Source: Scytalidium lignicola
Lineage: Eukaryota > Ascomycota > Leotiomycetes
NCBI GenBank assembly: GCA_002812745.2
Contig: NCSJ02000109.1
Coordinates: 62,001-126,000 of the forward strand
Direction of reading: 5' to 3'
DNA length: 64,000 nt
Shown: positions 60,298 to 64,000 of the stretch, piece by piece
Layout of the letters: every line of letters starts with the position of its first letter
How positions within the stretch are numbered: position 1 is the stretch's first letter
Position numbers and translations under genes: made by a program
The notes under the pieces: generated by a model
Told to the model about the DNA's origin: nothing
What the model saw: only the letters and a program-made list of their open reading frames with translations
Database searches by the model: none

Positions 60298-61049
60298 GCA
60301 TGCCTAAATCTCTGCGCCACTGGTCACCATACATAACCAATCAGCGAATTGGCTACTCGGCGAGGTTCACTTTTCAACGGATTTGAACTCGCATATATTT
60401 CTTTACATATTGCATTTGCATGGATTCAGCATGGCGTACACATAGAGGGGTGGGAAGAGCATATTGTGTTTTCGAGCTTGTTTTATGTTGGAAGCTCCAG
60501 GCGTTTGATATAGCATTGCATTGGCTCGGGCGGGAGGATTAGGAATCAGTGATACCAATACCATCGCTCGTCATCGATGTGATTCTTGTTCGGGACATTG
60601 GGAGGTTTGGTGTTGGTATCTGCCGTGCTTGTGTTCCAACCAGCGCAGCACAGCGACACGGCAACACCGTGAGACACCTAAGAGGATAGTGTTTGTTTGT
60701 TTTGAAGTGCTTTTTGATAGTCCTGTTTACTAGGTTATCGCTCCAGCTGCTGAAATAATTACGAACGAGTACACAAAGAAAATGTTTTGGTTACTCAGCC
60801 TCATTGGCCGTGTCCGTGATCTGGGGGTATCTCCGTAGCTCTGATGCTTCCCCATCGAGAGCCCTACCAGGAAAAAGGTGAGACACTGTAAGTGGCGTGG
60901 TTTTTGACTTTGTTTTGATTTTTGGATAAGGTACGGTACGTCCGTAGTCCTTTTTTTATGGGCCCCTAGTAAATGTACAGTTAAAGGCCGTGNAAAAAAC
61001 TGGGGTTCGGTGGTGGTTTTGGGGCTTTTTTGGAGAGCCACACACAAAA

Positions 61050-61082
61050 GAGAGAGAAAAGAAAGAAAGAAAGAAAGAAGGA
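61050..61082 (+). repeat. GAAA microsatellite
   Basis: About seven consecutive GAAA units, interrupted near the start by GAGA. Confidence 0.7.
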
Positions 61083-63024
61083 ACAAGGATCATTTATTCC
61101 GGCGCCTCGTTGTACTGGTGTACCCTCTTTTTTTCCTCTCTGATCAATCCACTCGGATCTGCTGTCCCCCGGCGCCGCCCGCGTGTCTGTTCCTTTTCCT
61201 CGGGAAAAGCATAGTACGGGAGAGAGTTTTAGCAGCAGATAGGGATGAAGGAAGAGGGAGGATTAACCTTGTATCTTTTGTACCCGTACGGAGTACGGAG
61301 GTACTCGGGTGCTACTTACTTGGTCACTGTGTAGGGGCCTTGTACCTTGTACCTTTCATCATCATCATCCCTTCTTCTCCGAGCTTGAAGTTCTAATTAC
61401 TCACTTTAGCTGTACTCCGTATATACTTTTACAACAACCACTCCTACTTATTAACCGAGTCCAACCGGGGGTCGCGGGAAGAGGATGACGAAGAAGACGC
61501 TAATTAGCTCAGATGGAGAATCAGAAGGGCCAAAAAGCAATAAAAATAATCGATAAAACAAATTGTGTCCGAGTACACGAGTACAGTAATACGGCAGAAA
61601 TGCTAATTAGTATTATTTCCCGACGGGTGTATGTGCTTTTTTTCTTTCCGGCCACGGTTTGTGCCCTTGGTGTAATATTATTGTTACGGAGAAAACAGAG
61701 TATCTTGTGTCTCGTGCACGAAAGAAATTTGAGAGCCGGAGCGAGAGCGTTTGATAATAGCTGGGATGTGCCCTCCGCTCGGTACGTTGAAGCCGGGAAG
61801 AGAGAGGGCAGGGTGCGGGTTTGGATTACTTGTTGACACGGGACTTCCCTGCTTTCCCGTACGGGAAGGGGATTTAGTCGGTGGGGCCTTCCCTTGTTGC
61901 TTGTGTACTCGGGTAGCGGATGTAGGCGAATTAATTATTACTGTACCGGTAATCCTTTTTTTTTTTTCTGTGGGGAGAGTTTTAGGGGAAGACGTTCCGG
62001 TACTTGGTTTGTGGTGAGTTGTGCGTGGTTGCTTACGTTTTTTCTGTGAGATGGGATTTTATTCCGGAAGAACAAAAGTCATTCACCGGGGGGGAAGTTT
62101 GAAAGTGAACATGTAACTCTCTTTTCGTATACTTCACGTATTTTCCTCGAATATACCTCTTGGCTACTATGCATTTCGTGTGTTTCAAGAAAAGAAAGCG
62201 GCCAATCTCTTCATCTCTTTGCACTCTATCTTCATGCTAGTTCGATAAGAGAAGAGAAGAGAGAGGGGGCCAAAAAGACCAATTGCTTCGATCTCCCCTT
62301 GGTATTGCTTCTTCTCGATCGTAAGATGCAGGGGAAAGCGGGAAGCGGGAGGCGGGAAGCGTATCTCATTAATTAATCTCTCATCTCCAATTTGCAGCAT
62401 TAGCATGACATGATTGTGTGTTGTGTGTTTCTTGTACAGTGCTACACAACAGCTGGCCCAGGTCCAAAACCGTTAGCTAGCTACTGCAACTGGGTAGGGG
62501 ATGGGGAAGCCGGAAAGAGGGGGGGGGGCCTGATTGTTAGCCTCAAGGAGTAATAATTAACGTGACCAGAAGTGAATGCGAGTGAGAGGGCCCAACTTTC
62601 AAAAACGTGGTGTAGGGGGACTGCGCCGATGTGTGCGGGCGAGGCAGCGGCAGTTCAGCGACAAGGCCAAAGAAGATAAGGGGGAAGAATAAGAAGAAGG
62701 AAGAGGGCCAATGCTACAGTAGAGTAATAGTGTACAATATGCTATGCCAGCGATTGGGACCGGGGAAAGGGGAATTTGCGACGGGGTAGCCAGCGAGCAA
62801 GTGATCCAATTCCAGCAGTGGGCAGAATTGCGCCGGGTTGGTTCCTCCACACTGTTGATACTGTTACACACCACTACGCTTACGGGGGGGGGGGTTTCTA
62901 TACCACTTGCGACCGTACCGTCATCCACTGCCGCCTGCCTGCCTGCTTACCTACCTACTGACACTTACAGTACAATACTGTACTACAAACTACTCACACT
63001 TCATCAAAAATATATCACAAAAAG

Positions 63025-63452
63025 NAAAAACAAAAACAAAAACAAAAACAAAATGCAAAATCTCTACAACCAGCAGGGCGGGTTATACAGCACGAAAACT
63101 TTGTAGAGAGATCTCGTAAAATCAATCCAATTAACTCTTCTCTCCTCTCCTCCGCCTTCAAAATCTGACCTGTAACAAAAACGAGAACCAACCCCAACGG
63201 TCGCACGCGTTGCACGTACGCACGCAACGCACACATGGTGTAAACCACCAAGAAAAATATCTATCACATTTTGCTTTTCTACCCTAAGGGGGGAGTGAGG
63301 GGAGCGAGCCAACGTTTAATAATAAAAAAAGCGCCCCCCATTCTAATTATCACCAAAAAAAAAAGCCACTTGGGGCATTCTCACTCCTTTTTTCCTATCA
63401 TATTTTGTTATTTCCCTGACTTTATGTTTTTGGTTTTTGTTTTTGTTTTAGG
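63025..63452. repeat. inverted pair (AAAAAC)n ... (GTTTTT)n
   Basis: (AAAAAC)4 at 63026-63052 and GTTTTT repeats at 63428-63452 are complementary and about 375 bp apart. They could pair in RNA as a long-range stem; equally they may be independent low-complexity tracts. Confidence 0.45.
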
Positions 63453-64000
63453 GTTTAATATCTCCAAGTTTCTGCTGTAATTGTACAATGATAATGATAA
63501 AAATTTCTAATTTGGTTTAGTTTGGTTCTTTTTCCACTTTTCCCCTCTCCTCTTCTCCTCTCCATCCAATGGGAGCGTTCCGGCTGCGGGTCCCGGCGCG
63601 CCCGCTTACCAGGCTGCCAGGCCGCCCTTTTTTTTTGGTGTGTCTTGGGGTGTCTTGGGTCACCTTTTCCCATTTTTGCTCTTCCCCGGGTTCAATCGCC
63701 GCCTGCGCCGACAGGTCTGTTGTGCTGTGTGGTGTTGCATGTTGCATTGTTAGTTTGTGGTTTGTGTGTGTGTGCAGTGCAGTGTCCAGCCGATTGTCTC
63801 TGGATCCGGGAGATTGAATTGCTTTTCCCCNGGGAATNGAGAGATGGGTTTGAGATTTCCGTGCTGTACTGTACTGTACTTTGTGTGTAGTTTCTTCTCC
63901 TTGGTACTGTAGGTATCGTATGTTTATTATTAGGGGAGGGGGCGGCCGCAGACTGGGGATTAACTAAACCATTAATAGCTCTTTTATTTGCTTTTTGTTT

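Larger units (their letters stand above)
60298..64000. other. 3.7-kb intergenic, low complexity, to window end
   Basis: No supported gene on either strand. It is marked by GAAA repeats (61050-61082), GTAC palindromes, poly-T and poly-G runs (62520-62528, 62886-62894), and four N marks (60993, 63025, 63831, 63838). The strong strand and base skews, with long purine or pyrimidine runs, suggest a long promoter of a gene beyond 64000 or noncoding sequence. Confidence 0.5.

Noticed and set aside
1..64000. tRNA, rRNA, CRISPR arrays and transposons
   Set aside because: No tRNA T-arm/D-arm pair, rRNA, array of spaced repeats, or transposase/reverse transcriptase was recognised by eye; a tRNAscan or RepeatMasker run would settle it.

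Overview
The window looks like a filamentous ascomycete (Pezizomycotina) draft assembly, probably a leotiomycete/helotialean. This is inferred from gene content, from short introns (mostly 45-110 nt) with GT-AG ends and CTAAC/CTGAC branch points, and from a lineage-specific kinase-like gene. No database search was possible. Most genes are spliced, so exon joins were worked out by hand from splice sites, codon phase and family conservation. Eighteen single N characters are present, nearly all at the edge of a homopolymer. All five that fall in coding sequence act as spurious one-base insertions: dropping the N restores the frame.

Left arm (1-24.8 kb), gene dense and mostly housekeeping: the C-terminus of an RS-rich splicing-type protein, a triose-phosphate/nucleotide-sugar-type transporter with a 6-nt microexon, Ubp1-like deubiquitinase, Alb1 (60S biogenesis), MFAP1 (spliceosome), Pol12 (DNA polymerase alpha B subunit), a Pdr16-like Sec14 protein, Trs31 (TRAPP), an unrecognised short gene, ribosomal protein S29 (uS14), NAD kinase, a broken lineage-specific gene beside a kinase-like gene, and a hexose transporter.

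Middle (24.8-38.9 kb), gene poor: a single DUF7053-type gene at 28.4-29.2 kb and about 9.7 kb without a supported gene before a large C2H2 plus fungal-specific transcription factor (38.9-42.5 kb). The spacers here are rich in short GTAC-centred palindromes.

Right arm (44.4-60.3 kb), gene dense: GT90/CAP10-like glycosyltransferase, mitochondrial uL15m (MRPL10), the sorting nexin Mvp1, Dcn1 (cullin neddylation), mitochondrial bS6m (MRP17), OHCU decarboxylase (purine catabolism), Prp19, and a RING protein with two SUMO-interaction-like motifs. The last 3.7 kb are intergenic and low in complexity.

There is no metabolic cluster. The recurring themes are mRNA splicing (RS protein, MFAP1, Prp19), ribosomes (Alb1, uS14, uL15m, bS6m), ubiquitin-like modification (Ubp1, Prp19, Dcn1, RING/SIM protein) and membrane traffic (Trs31, Mvp1, Pdr16). 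The most unusual signals are the Dcn1 locus, where a 788-nt intron holds a phase-compatible alternative basic first exon, and the 6-nt microexon in the transporter.
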